Of a DNA stretch of 64,000 bases, positions 17,584 through 28,600 are shown one piece after another. A program made the translations under genes and the position numbers. Every line of letters begins with the position of its first letter. Within the stretch, counting starts at the first letter, position 1. The notes under the pieces were generated by a model that had not been told where the DNA came from, made no database searches, and saw only the letters and a list, made by a program, of their open reading frames with translations. Location: NCBI RefSeq assembly GCF_947507565.1, contig NC_089181.1, forward strand, positions 2,737,614 to 2,801,613, given 5' to 3'. This DNA is from Oscarella lobularis (Eukaryota > Porifera > Homoscleromorpha > Homosclerophorida > Oscarellidae).

Positions 17584-18377
17584 TTAGGGCACAAAAATGC
17601 ATGAGTACCCGTTCCCGATTTTTTCCTCTACGCGATGACTGTTACACGCCTTCGCCGCTTTCGGCGAAAGCAGACAGGCGAAGAGCGTCAGAACGATGCC
17701 CGCGGCGACGACGTAGATACCCCAGCCGACGCTACACGTGCCGGGATTGTAGATCGACGCCTCTTGTCCGCACGTCTGTCGAAACGTGTCGGACGACCAG
17801 GCGATGGGATAGATGGTTGCGCCTGGCACGAGAATAAACACTGCGAACAAACGCGAACGCTTAGATCAGCATGGGAATTCGATATTCGGCACAGGGGAGG
17901 CCCTCCCGCGGGGCCCCACCCCGCCACTCCTCCTGTTTACTTACTCGACAGTCCTTGAATAAGGCCAGCGATGGAAACGATGTTATAACGTCCGACATTT
18001 TGTTTCCAGAAGGTAACGATGCCCAGGGTCGTGGCGACGGCGAGCAAGCCGGCGCTGACGCCGAAAAGAACGACGGAAGCCTTCCAAGCGGCGGCGTCAT
18101 ACTGGGCGAAACCCAGAAAGCGGCACGAGTGGCCGCCGTCTGCGTTCTGAAGATACGTGACGAGGCATCGTTTGACGAGACCGATTTCGAGTCCAGTGCC
18201 GACGAAGGTCGGCGGAGTCATCGAAACGGCGCCGCCGCCTTCGTTTTCGCCGCTCGGAGATGGTGCGACGAGCCACGTTGGCGTTAGAAAAGCGAGAACG
18301 CAGCAGCCGAACGCGGTGAACGTAAAGAGGAGCCAAAGCACGGTTCGACTAGCGACGACGCAAACACACTCCGTCAT
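17584..18377 (-). CDS. LHFPL tetraspan family protein, LHFPL2-like
   Basis: Four-pass plasma-membrane protein of the LHFP family (claudin/PMP22 superfamily). Two exons: 17947-18377 codes MTECVCVVASRTVLWLLF through GLIQGLS, and 17584-17840 continues MFILVPGATIYPIAWSS to the C-terminus HRVEEKIGNGYSCIFVP. Four hydrophobic segments are visible at about residues 11-32, 92-115, 130-152 and 180-200. A first extracellular loop with a Gly-Gly-Gly region and conserved cysteines and a second loop with two cysteines (TCGQEAS, GTCSVGW) fit the fold. The tail resembles LHFPL2 most among human members. The orthology within the family is not settled by reading alone. Confidence 0.85.
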
Positions 18378-18596
18378 TGCTCCAAGAGTGAAGTGCAGGT
18401 GGCTGGGGCGGTAGTAGGTGGTGCACTTTTGTACTCTTCTAGCGCACTTTTTCTAATTGTGGAAGGATGTTCCTGTTTCTTATGACCGCCGTCAGTCGTC
18501 CGTGTGGCTTCAAGATGCGGATGGGAGTTGCCACTAACCGGCTGCGTTCGCAGTCCGTCGTCACACGACTTACATCCGTTTACACAGTCGTGTAGG

Positions 18597-18604
18597 TGAC
18601 GTCA
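18597..18604. promoter_or_regulatory. Perfect CRE palindrome TGACGTCA
   Basis: GGTGACGTCACT matches the full CREB/ATF consensus. It lies 112 bases before the first in-frame ATG of the VOC gene and 220 bases before that of the LHFPL2-like gene. Confidence 0.45.
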
Positions 18605-18611
18605 CTAGCAT

Positions 18612-18630
18612 CTGATTAGCCTCTAATCAG
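18612..18630. promoter_or_regulatory. Palindromic site CTGATTAG-CCT-CTAATCAG
   Basis: Two perfect 8-base arms with a 3-base spacer carry facing TAAT/ATTA cores, the core bound by homeodomains. It sits eight bases from the CRE. A role in transcription is inference. Confidence 0.35.
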
Positions 18631-18715
18631 TAAATCTCCGTAGTCTGGGCTACACGCGCAATGTAGAAAAGATTGAAGCAAACAATGAACGGTATTTTGC
18701 GGCAAAAACGCCACA

Positions 18716-19239
18716 TTGATATCCTTAGGTTCTCGATTTGCTAGTAGAACAACGCGCGCTAGCGCCAGTTCTCCTAAGATGTCTGCACGATTGCGAAGCG
18801 TCGTTATGATCGTGCGCGATCTGCAACGGTCCATGCACTTCTTTCGCGATGGACTCGGAGTTCAAGTGACGTCTACAGGCGAAATGTGGGCTGAAGTTGA
18901 GTGCGGGTGCGAGCCGGGCTCACTTTTACTCAAACAGGCCGAACGGTGAGAAAGGGGTCGCGTGTACGACGCGTGACGTGCGATTTTTGCGTGCACTTGC
19001 CAGAGAAGCCTGTGCAACGAGCGGATATTCGCCCTTTTTAAATTTTGATGTCAGTGACTTGGATGGAACCGTGCAGAAATTGGTATCGTTGGGCGCTGTT
19101 ATGGATGGACCCATCAAGTATCCTCTACACGGAAAAGTGAGCAGCAAAGAGAAACCAACTATTTTTAGTGTACTCTTTCTAGTGTGCTGCTCTCAGAACT
19201 ATTGACGGACAGATGATCGGTCTCTATGAGAGAAACTGA
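18716..19239 (+). CDS. VOC superfamily (glyoxalase/bleomycin-resistance fold) protein
   Basis: Three exons give a single beta-alpha-beta-beta-beta pair: LRSVVMIVRDLQRSMHFFRDGLGVQV, then WAEVECGCEPGSLLLKQAER, then GYSPFLNFDVSDLDGTVQKLVSLGAVMDGPIKYPLHGK and CAALRTIDGQMIGLYERN with TGA 19237-19239. The pattern (HFFRDGLG; DLD...L..LGA; DG..IGLYE) is typical of small VOC proteins of unknown substrate. Junctions: CGAACG|GTGAGA to CCAG|AGAAGCC, and GGAAAA|GTGAGC to TCTAG|TGTGCT. An alternative start is ATG 18779. The extra 21 residues are basic and Ser-rich and could be a mitochondrial presequence. Substrate cannot be told from sequence. Confidence 0.8.
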
Positions 19240-19421
19240 TATCTTGTGCAAGAGTAGTTATATAAAATTTACGACTGTATTCATCTGATAAAGAAATCGA
19301 ATTAATAAATAGGGAAAGCAGTACGCACGACCAGAGTCAATTTGGATTGGCCAGGCACGATGTAACGCGCGTTGCCCTGAATGCATAAGAGTCAAGAGTC
19401 TTGTTTGGTCTAGAACGATCT

Positions 19422-21387
19422 ATGAATTCTCTTTTTCTACTCCTTGTCGCAGCTGCTTCTCTGTTCACCTCAGTTCTTGGAACCGAGCCAGCAAGAAGAA
19501 AGGTCGCTTACACTGGGCAACGAGTGATCCGCTGGTATGAGAATGCATCCACTACTGCCCATGCTCATCTAGATATCTCATGCAGTAAAACTCGCTGCAG
19601 TATATTTCTAGCAGACGTATCACTACTACAGTAGACGATACTCACATGCCATCTCTATGAGTAGTCCACCTCACGTGACATCTTCTTTCTCTACTGTACT
19701 GTAGTCATTATTCTCCAGCGAATGACCTGGACACAGTCAGTCTTAGATCTCGCCTCCTCAATGATCCTCTTCTCGATGTGTGGGCTATTGGCGCAAATGG
19801 TTCAATAGACGTCCGAGTTTCAGACGCCGGGGAGGCGGGCCTTCGAATTCAACGCCAATTGGAAGAACAATTCGATAACTGCAGCGTACGAGTTGCCGAC
19901 GTCGAGACGCTCGTTCAGACGTTTGAAGCAGCTCAGAAACAGAAGGAGCAACAGGAATGGCACGAAGAATACGTGAGTTCCTCGAGAAGCTCCAACTATA
20001 TGAGAACTTTTGTCTCTTAGCATCGATACGAGGACATTTTTGCGTGGTACGAAGCAAAGAATCAGTCGCATCCCGAATTGGTCACCATGCGCATTGCTGG
20101 CGTGTCATACGAGGAGCGACCAATGCCCGCCGTTCACATAACGGCCGGCTCGGGCGAGGAGAAATTGAAGATCTACTTTCAATGTCAAATTCACGCACGT
20201 GAGATTAGCAGATTTAGAATATCAAATTATTATACGGTGTACTTCTTCTACTAAAGGCGAGTGGATCAGCGGTGCTGTATGCATGTTTATTGTTCATTAT
20301 TTGCTAGAAAATTACGGCGTCGATGAACGCGTAAGCTCCGCAACATACGTCTCCAATACAATAAAAGATTTCTCTTTTTTTTAAATTAGGTGACGACCGT
20401 TCTTAATGAGTTGGAGTTGATTGTCGTACCTTTTGTCAATCCTGACGGCTACTCGGTTAGATTCCGTTGTAGTGGCTTAGGACTCCGGTGCTATTTCTCT
20501 CCTTACAGTATTCGTGGGACGGCGACCGGCTGTGGCGTAAGAATCGACGCGTCAACTCGGGCACTTCGTGCCGCGGCGTCGACTTGAATCGTAACTACAA
20601 CGATCACTGGAACGAGGCGAGAAATAAGAAAAAAAATAGGACAAGGCATCGTTTATACGCGTTTTTTAAGGGTGGAAGCTCAAATAATCCGTGCAGCGAG
20701 ACGTTTCACGGCGCATTCGCCGCTTCCGAGCCCGAAACGCAAGTTACCAGCAATTATTTCATGTAGAATAATCAGCTTCTTTTATTACGGTGTTATACGT
20801 ACTTCTGCTTTGATAGGAATACCGGTCGGATCGTAGGGGCCATTGATTGGCATTCCTACTCCCAGCTTATCTTGAGACCATACGGTGCGAAAAAATTTAG
20901 CAGCATCTTGTGATTTTTTTCTTTCTACAGGATGGACAAGCGTCGACGCACCGGACGAGCCGTGGCTAAAGGCTCTCGGCGATGGAATGAGCGCTGTTGC
21001 TTATGAAGTAGCACTAGTGTACTCCTATATACACAAAGAAAATATTTCGTCTTTGCTTTGAGGTTCACAACCGAAGGTACACGTCTCAGAAGTCAATTGG
21101 ACTCTATCCGACCACTGGATCTGCCGACGATTGGTTCTATGGCGAAGAGGCGACGGCGGCAAACAGAGGATACAGAGCCGCGGGCTACACGATTGAGTTG
21201 AGAGACACTGGACAGTACGGATTTCTTCTGCCGCCTGATCAGGTACTCTGCTATTAAAATCATAGTCGACATTTTAATGGCACTCTTATCTTTATAGATA
21301 ATTCCCAATGGAGAGGAAATGGTTGCCGCTGCTCTCTACTTCTGCCAGGCCTGCTTGGATAATCCCATTCCGGCGCCAAGTAACTGA
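19422..21387 (+). CDS. Secreted M14 metallocarboxypeptidase, copy 1 (CPB-like Asp at the S1' site)
   Basis: Preprocarboxypeptidase of the A/B subfamily that removes C-terminal residues after release of its propeptide. A signal peptide (MNSLFLLLVAAASLFTSVLG) and activation domain (LLDVWAIGANGSIDV...) precede the catalytic domain. Zinc ligands: HAREW and the His of IDWHSYSQ. Substrate arginines fall in VDLNRNYNDHW, the general base in ELRDTG, the flexible tyrosine in IGLYP. The residue aligned with bovine CPA position 255 is Asp (GSADDW), as in carboxypeptidase B, so basic C-terminal residues are the predicted substrate. The exon 1 junction is CGCTG|GTATGA to TGTAG|TCATTATTC. One intron (20617-20670) has a GC donor where copies 2 and 3 have GT. 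Confidence 0.93.
20617..20670 (+). other. GC-AG intron in carboxypeptidase copy 1 (stopless, 54 bases)
   Basis: Donor AACGAG|GCGAGA. The same intron in copies 2 (GAG|GTATAG) and 3 (GAG|GTAGAA) has GT, so this is a GT to GC change in one paralogue or the reverse in the others. The acceptor TTTTTTAAG precedes GGTGGAAGC in all three. Retention would insert 18 mostly basic residues beside the active-site arginine segment. Confidence 0.8.
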
Positions 21388-21473
21388 TCACGTTTCTGAC
21401 TGTTGATTGACTTGTGTGTCTCACGTGCTTTGTATTCGGGCTACATAGGTCGTTTGTTTTTCAACGGTGATTG
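21388..21473 (+). repeat. Carboxypeptidase duplication unit, intergenic copy 1
   Basis: Nearly identical to 23458-23545: both begin TCACGTTTCTGACT, pass through GACTTGTGTGTCTCACGTGCTTT and end with GGTCGTTTGTTT before the next gene's signal peptide. It is the footprint of the tandem duplication and a shared promoter for copies 2 and 3. Confidence 0.85.
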
Positions 21474-23457
21474 ATGTTGTCGCTCTTTCTTGCTTTGGCG
21501 ACGTTCGTTCTTCTTGTGACGGCCGGCACTGCTCTACCAACTAGAGACGTTTCTTATACAGGACAAAAGGTGGTGCGATGGTAAGCATTTACTGCTGATT
21601 ACCTCGGCAAATAGGACGATTACGGGGACAAGCCATTAGACTAGGTTCTTCCGTGTTGCATGTCTAACTTAGCTGTGAAACTTGGTGAGTAGAATGAACT
21701 GCCTGCGCGTCAGACCACTCGTGACTTCTCCTCCATATGTGATTATCATAATTGTTTAGCTTTCCTGGAGCGACTTCATTGGCTAAAACTAAAGAAATAT
21801 CGCGTCTTCTAGCCAATCCTCTTCTCGACGTCTGGGCTGTTAGAACAAATGGATCTGTTGACATCCGAATCGTTGATGGTACCGCGGCGGGAGACAAGAT
21901 TCAAACCGAATTGGAGAAGATCTTCGATCGTTGCGACGTTCATATTCCCGACGTAGAGCAATTTGTTCAAGCGTCAGAGTCGGCAAACGCTAACTTGGGC
22001 GACGTTGAACAGCAGGAATGGCACGAAGAATACGTATGTGGTCTCTTGTAGTGCGATTATATTTATGACTCTTTGTTGTACTTCTAGCATAGATACGAAG
22101 ACATTTTTGCATGGTACGAGGGAAAGAACGGGTCACATCCCGAATTGGTCGATATGGCTATTGCCGGTTTGTCATACGAGGAGCGACCAATGCCCGCCGT
22201 TCACATAACGGCCGGCTCAGGCGAGGAGAAATTAAAGATCTTTTTGCAATGTCAAATCCATGCACGTAATAGATCGCAGTAGATAGAGTGCAATGAGAAG
22301 AACAGAGCGAATAAAATTGTTTCATGCAGGCGAGTGGATCAGCGGAGCAGTGTGCATGTACATAGTCGACTATCTATTGGAAAATTACGGAATCGACGAA
22401 CGAGTGGGTAGACACGTAGATGAGTGTACAACTCTTCTATTATTTTAAGGTGACGACGATTCTGAACGAATTGGAATTGATTATCATACCTTTTGTCAAT
22501 CCGGATGGCTACTCGGTAAGAACGTGACTACAATACAAAAAAAACGAAGGTGACTTTTTTTTTTCGAGTATAGTATACATGGGATGGCGATAGGCTGTGG
22601 CGCAAGAATCGACAGATCAATTCCGGCAGCACTTGTCGTGGCGTGGATATAAATCGCAACTATGACGATCATTGGAATGAGGTATAGGCATCGTCTGACG
22701 GAAATGAATTAGCGCATGACCTTGCTGATGAGTAAAGGGTGGAAGTTCAGATGATCCGTGCAGCGAAGTATATCACGGCGTGTCTCCGGCTTCTGAGCCT
22801 GAAACTCAAGTGACCGCCAATTATTTTACGTGCGCACAGCTTGCCGATTTCTCGAGTGCCTAACAACGGTTATTTCCTTGTAGGAGCGTGGCTCCCGTTG
22901 TGGGTGCTATTGACTGGCATTCTTTTGGTCAACTGATCTTGAGACCTTACGGTATTTACTGATCAATGAGGAAGCAAATAGTTGGACTTAATTAATTAAA
23001 TAAGTATAGGATGGACAAGCGCCGATCCGCCAGATGAACCGTGGCTGAGAGCGCTTGGCGATGGAATGAGTGCTGTGGCCTTTGAAGTAGGAGAAGGCCA
23101 CGACGCGTACATATTTCGTATAGATTTTTCTGTCATTTGAGGTTCACGGAAAACGCTACGTTTCTCAGAAAGGAATTGGACTTTATCCGGCGACTGGGAC
23201 GGCGATCGATTGGTTTTACGGCCCCGAGGCAACAGAAATGAACAAAGGATATAGATCGGCCAGCTATGCGATTGAATTGAGAGACACTGGAGATTACGGC
23301 TTTCTCCTGCCACCCGATCAGGTAATTTTACAAGCCGCGTAAACATCTAATCAAGCGCACACTATAGATTATTCCCAATGGAGAAGAGATGCTTGCCGCA
23401 ATTCTCTACTTCTGCCAGGCCTGCTTGGATAATCCCATTCCGGCGCCAAGTAACTGA
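21474..23457 (+). CDS. Secreted M14 metallocarboxypeptidase, copy 2 (CPA-like Ile at the S1' site)
   Basis: Same exon plan as copy 1. The first exon is short: MLSLFLALATFVLLVTAG (signal peptide) to GQKVVRC, donor at 21582. The activation domain reads LLDVWAVRTNGSVDIRIVDG. Catalytic elements are intact: HAREW across an intron, VDINRNYDDHW, IDWHSFGQ, IGLYP, ELRDTGDYG. The residue at the CPA-255 equivalent is Ile (GTAIDW), as in carboxypeptidase A1/A2, so hydrophobic C-terminal residues are predicted substrates. The C-terminus CQACLDNPIPAPSN is the same as copy 1 although the N-terminal half resembles copy 3. Stop TGA 23455-23457. Confidence 0.93.
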
Positions 23458-23545
23458 TCACGTTTCTGACTAATGATTGACTTGTGTGTCTCACGTGCTT
23501 TTCGCATTCGGGCTACTTAGGTCGTTTGTTTGTCAACGGAGATTG
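23458..23545 (+). repeat. Carboxypeptidase duplication unit, intergenic copy 2
   Basis: Second copy of the 21388-21473 region, differing at only about a dozen positions by eye. It contains the promoter and leader of copy 3. Confidence 0.85.
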
Positions 23546-25571
23546 ATGCTGTCGCTCTTTCTTCTTTTGGCGACGTCCGTTCTTTTTGTGACGGCCGGCA
23601 CCGCTCCGCCGACTAGAGACGTTTCCTATACAGGACAGAAGGTGGTGCGATGGTAAGCATTTACTGCTAATCACCTCGGCAAATAGGAAGGACAAGTCTA
23701 ATATTAGACTGGGTCTTTTTCTACGCACGTATTTTTTAACTTGGCTGTGGCTGCGAAACTTAGTGAGAGGGGACCACCCAGACTTGAGACCATGCACTCG
23801 TGACTTTTCCTCCTCCATGCATGCGTGTCTCCCGTGATTATACGTATTTTAATTTTGTTTAGCTTTCCCGGAGCGACTTCGTTGGCCAAAACTAAAGAAA
23901 TATCGCGTCTTCTAACCGATCCTCTTCTCGACGTCTGGGCTGTCAAAGCAAATGGATCTGTTGACATCCGAATCGTTGATGGAACGGCGGCTGGAGACAA
24001 AATTCAAACCGAATTGGAGAAGCTCTTCGATCGTTGCGACGTTCGCATTCCCGACGTGGAGCAATTTGTTCAAACGTCAGAGTCGGCAAGCTCCAACGTA
24101 GGCAACGTCGAACAGCAGGAATGGCACGAAGAATACGTACGTGTTCTCATTTTTTTGCGGCCGTACGATGTGACGGCATTGGCACGACTCCTTTTGTAAT
24201 TCTAGCATCGATACGAAGACATCTTCGCATGGTACGAGAGCAAGAACGAGTCATATCCCCAATTGGTCAATATGCGCATTGCCGGCGCGTCGTACGAAGA
24301 GCGACCGATGCCCGCCGTTCATATAACGGCCGGGTCAGGCGAGGAGAAGCTGAAGATTTATTTTCAATGTCAAATCCATGCACGTAATAGATCAGTAGAT
24401 AGAGCGCACCGAAGAACAGAGCGAATATGGTTATTTTAGGCGAGTGGATCAGTGGAGCAGTGTGCATGTACATAGTCGACTATCTACTGGAAAATTACGG
24501 AAATGACGAACGGGTGCGTATAAAGGTATTTGGGAGTGGTGAGTGCGCAAACTGTCATTGTTAGGTGACGGCAATTCTGAACGAATTGGAATTGATTGTC
24601 ATACCTTTTGTCAATCCGGATGGCTACTCGGTAAGAAAATGACAACAATACAGAAAGCGCAAGTTGCTGTGACTTTTTGCGATTATACAGTATACATGGG
24701 ATGGCGACAGGCTATGGCGCAAGAATCGGCAGATCAACCCAGGCAGCAATTGTCGTGGTGTGGATTTAAATCGCAACTACAACGATCATTGGAACGAGGT
24801 AGAATCTTCGGACAAAACAAACTAGTGGGTGATTAATTTGCTGAGTAAAGGGTGGAAGTTCAAGCAACCCGTGCAGCGAGACATTCCACGGCCCGTCTGC
24901 CGCCTCCGAGCCCGAAACTCAAGTGACCAGCAACTATTTCATGTCGGTGTGACGTCGTTTGCTTCTCTATTGCCAATGAATGTTTTATTTACGCAGGAGC
25001 ACGGGTCTCATCATAGGAGCTATTGACTGGCATTCTTACTCCCAACTGATCTTGAGACCTTATGGTACGCACGCACTGGCTCTAGTATAAGTCAGCTCTA
25101 TTGACCGTGTTATAGGTTGGACAAGCGCCGATTCGCCAGATGAACCGTGGCTGCGTGCACTGGGTGATGGAATGAGTTCTGTTGCCTTCGAAGTCAGGAG
25201 AACAGTCTCGATCTAATGACGTGTATTGCATACATGTGTCATTCTAAGGTTCACGGAGCAAGGTACACTTCTCAGAAGTCGATTGGGCTTTATCCGACGT
25301 CTGGAACGGCGTCTGATTGGTTTTATGGCCTGGAAGCAACCGAAGCGAATAGAGGATACAGAGCAGCCGGTTACACCATTGAATTGAGGGACACCGGACA
25401 GTACGGATTTCTCCTTCCGCCCCAACAGGTTTTTAATTAAAAATGTATGAAAATATCAAAGGAGATGCGCAATCTTTTCAGATTATTCCTAACGGAGAGG
25501 AAATGCTTGCTGCAGCTCTCTACTATTGCCAAGCCGTTTTGGATAATCCTATACGCTATCCGGAAAATTAA
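23546..25571 (+). CDS. Secreted M14 metallocarboxypeptidase, copy 3 (Ser at the S1' site)
   Basis: Signal peptide MLSLFLLLATSVLFVTAG and propeptide LLDVWAVKANGSVDIRIVDG are close to copy 2. The catalytic half (RYTSQKSIGLYP, ANRGYRAAGYTIELRDTGQYG) is closer to copy 1. Zinc site, NRNYNDHW arginine segment, IDWHSYSQ, tyrosine and ELRDTG glutamate are all present. The specificity position aligned with CPA 255 is Ser (GTASDW), which is neither the CPA nor the CPB state, so preference cannot be predicted simply. The C-terminus (CQAVLDNPIRYPEN, TAA 25569-25571) differs from copies 1 and 2. All introns here have GT donors as far as I can trace. Confidence 0.92.
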
Positions 25572-25685
25572 AAACATTTGGGACATCGTGCTTCTACTGC
25601 TGCTGCTGCTTTTTTTTGTCTTTTTCTCGATGTGAATTTTTGTTGGCGCTGCTTTGAGTTTTCTAACGCACGTTAGGCCTTAAAG

Positions 25686-28600
25686 ATGGCGCATCAGGCC
25701 GATGCTCGTTTCGTGATAAAAGCGAGTCGAGACGGATCGAGACAGGTCGAATCGTACGGCAGTAAGCCTCTGTTAAGACGCTCTCGCAAGCGCGAGCGCG
25801 CAATTCTCCGTTTCAAGGACCCGGCAGAGGCCAAAGCTCGGATCGATCGAGAAGCGGTCGAATGCGACGCGGCCGAAGCAGAGGCCCCAGCCATTCGTAT
25901 TACCGCGGCCGAGGACGCGGTCTCAATCCCAGAACGCGTCTAGAAGACGACGGCGACGCCGATTTCGACGGCGACTTCGAAATGGGAGGCGAAAGCGACT
26001 CGTCGGGATCTGCGACGCGAAGATAGTAGGATTAAATAATCGCTTGCCTCGAGACAGGTTCTCTGGAAAACGCATTATTAAAAAAAAACCCGGCATGAAA
26101 TGAAACGGACCCTGACCTTTTGTATAGTAACTGGTCACAGTGTGACCAGTTTGTATGTTTGTACAAGCTTGCACTAATCAATCGTTCAGCTGATTGTTTT
26201 TGCTCCCTATGCTAGTACTCCGTATGGTCGACCTGCTAGTACTCCGTATAGTCGACCAACGTCTGCTTCAACGTCCTTTCGACGGCCTGGTCGACCGTCT
26301 CCACACGATAGATCGGATCCTTTGCCGGGTAGACGGGGTCTGTGGAATAAGATTATTGTAAGTTGGCTGGTGCACGTTTTTACGTAGCAAAGATGACATT
26401 TCGTTTCTAGATTCCCGGCGGAGCGCAGCACAATCAGGATTGGCTTCTGCGTCAGCTGCGAAGTAGCATACGAGAAGTATTTGAACCAATTGAGGTGCAC
26501 CATCACAAGGATATGGCAAATTGAGTTGAGATCCTGGTCCTTAGTTTCACGTGTCAGGACAAGCCGCTTGCTTCTATGTACGAGACGAGAGAGCGGCTCG
26601 CGAGTTGAAATCGCTTCGAATACAAACGCGAGACGGATCAGAGGTGAGCTTCCAACCAAGCAGAGGAGGAGTAAATGTAATCATCGTCTTTCTATTTTCT
26701 AGCTGAGCGTTATTGTAAAAGTCGGTCAAAGTCCACGAGATCACGGATCGTCGTCGTCGTCGGCGGCGGCGGCGGCAGCGGCGTTCGGTCCACAACGCTT
26801 GGCGCAGCAGCTGATGGGCGGCGGAGCGTTTCAGTCCGCAGACAGATCCGGTTCACTTCAAATCGAGGAGGCCATTAAAGTATCTTGGTTGCGAGGAGCT
26901 GTTTTCTTTTTTTTCGCTACGTATACGCGTTCAGTTGGCTCTCGGGGAACGATACGATACGACGACAAATGCGCTGGATCTTTCGGATTTTTACAACGAC
27001 GACGGTACGTCACTGCGCACAAGCACCAAAGTTAATGAATTCGTCTTGTTCCTAGTATTAAGACGAAACGGAGAACGGGTGATATTGGGACGAGCCAATT
27101 ACATGGAGGCCGTCCTGAAAGTTATTGGAGAAAATTGTCCGCAGGTGAGATAAACAGCAGCACGTGTCTTTTGCAATATTGACATTTCGTTTTCTTTAAT
27201 TAGCTTCAAGGGCTCAATTTGGGCTCTAATCGTTTGATGACGCTCGACGGCTTGAAAGAGCTCGAGACGCGTGTACCCAACTTGGAGATTCTCAATCTTT
27301 CGAATAATCAGGTGAGTCTTGTGCTACTCGTTTCTCTAAAAAAACGTTGTAAAGAATGCTTTCAAAGATTCGATCAGAAGCAGAACTTGATAAACTGAAA
27401 GGCCTAGCGCGATTGAAGTCGATTGCGCTCGAAGGAAATCCGTTCACAATGCAATACAAGACCCCTGGAAGCTACATCAGGTAAAAGAACAGTCAAAAGG
27501 GGAAAGCGAAATAGTCAAATTTCTTTTCAGTTCTATACAGAACCGACTTGGCGTTATTGAATTGGTATGCACGAAGCGACTAAATTTCCGTGACGCAATT
27601 TTTTCGCAGGACGGTCAACTTTTACCAGCTCGCATTGGATTTGATTTGCCTGCCCCGTCATCGCTACCTCAAGCAAAAGTACGTTAACTACTAAGTTCCT
27701 TTGTACTAGTGTTGCTTAATTTTCTAATTAAAAGGAGGGCTATTGTGGAGATGACGGAGTTCGAGCAATAGTTCACCAATTCTTAGAAACGTTTGAAACA
27801 CGGCGAGACAGCGAGAGGCGAGTTCATTAGTCGACTTTCTCAGGTACTACGGCTGCTACGATACTCCGAGGGGTAGAGAGCGTCTCATTGAAGCCTACAC
27901 CGACGACGTAGGACAATAACATCCCCCGTTCGAAGACGTACGCGACGTGCTTGATTTTTAGGCGCTTTTTTCCCTCAGCGTTTGCAGCAGCACGTCGGCG
28001 GGAAAGCAAAGGCACGCGAAGGGAGAGAACGTTTCTAAATAAATTATTGATTTTTTTTCTAAAGGGGGCCGCCGCTGGGCGACTACGTGCGTCAGAGTCG
28101 AAATCTAATGAGGATTCGCGATTCCGGTTCGTTTTGCCCCGCCGGAAGATTCGACGACACTCGCGCGTCTCGTTCTAGGAAAACGAACCGAGCTGCTGAA
28201 ACGCGGTCGACTCTGCATAGCGTCCTTCCTGAACGAACTTCCCAAAACCAAACACGTGCCGTCGACTTTTGTGATCGACGTATCTTTATCGACGGTACTA
28301 TTTATTTCTTTTTTCCTCGACGCGACCCCATGCTCTCGTTTAGCCGACCTGCGTCGTCTTTTCGGTTGGAGGATCGTTTCAGGAAGGTGATCGATTCTTC
28401 GCCCGCAGTGAATCGTGTTATTTATTATTCGTGATGCCTTTGCAGTGGGTGGCGTGAGGACGACTCTTCGCTCGTTCACAAGACTCTTCGTCTGCGTGCG
28501 TTCACCAGGCAACAGGTAAGATTTCAAAAAAAAGTTTTCCTAAATCGAATAAGGTCACGTCGTGCCGTCTCCGTAGTCTACTAATTGCGAACGACCAGCT

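Larger units (their letters stand above)
18378..18715. other. Divergent intergenic region between LHFPL2-like and VOC genes
   Basis: Shared upstream region of two divergent genes. It contains a perfect CRE palindrome (18597-18604) and an 8-base inverted repeat with homeodomain-type cores (18612-18630). No open frame of note. Confidence 0.5.

Noticed and set aside
25686-25943. Separate 85-residue protein ahead of NXF1
   Set aside because: Its ATG is real, but splicing at GGCA|GTAAGC to TTCAAG shifts into the RG-rich frame that continues into NXF1; the unspliced frame is not a separate gene.
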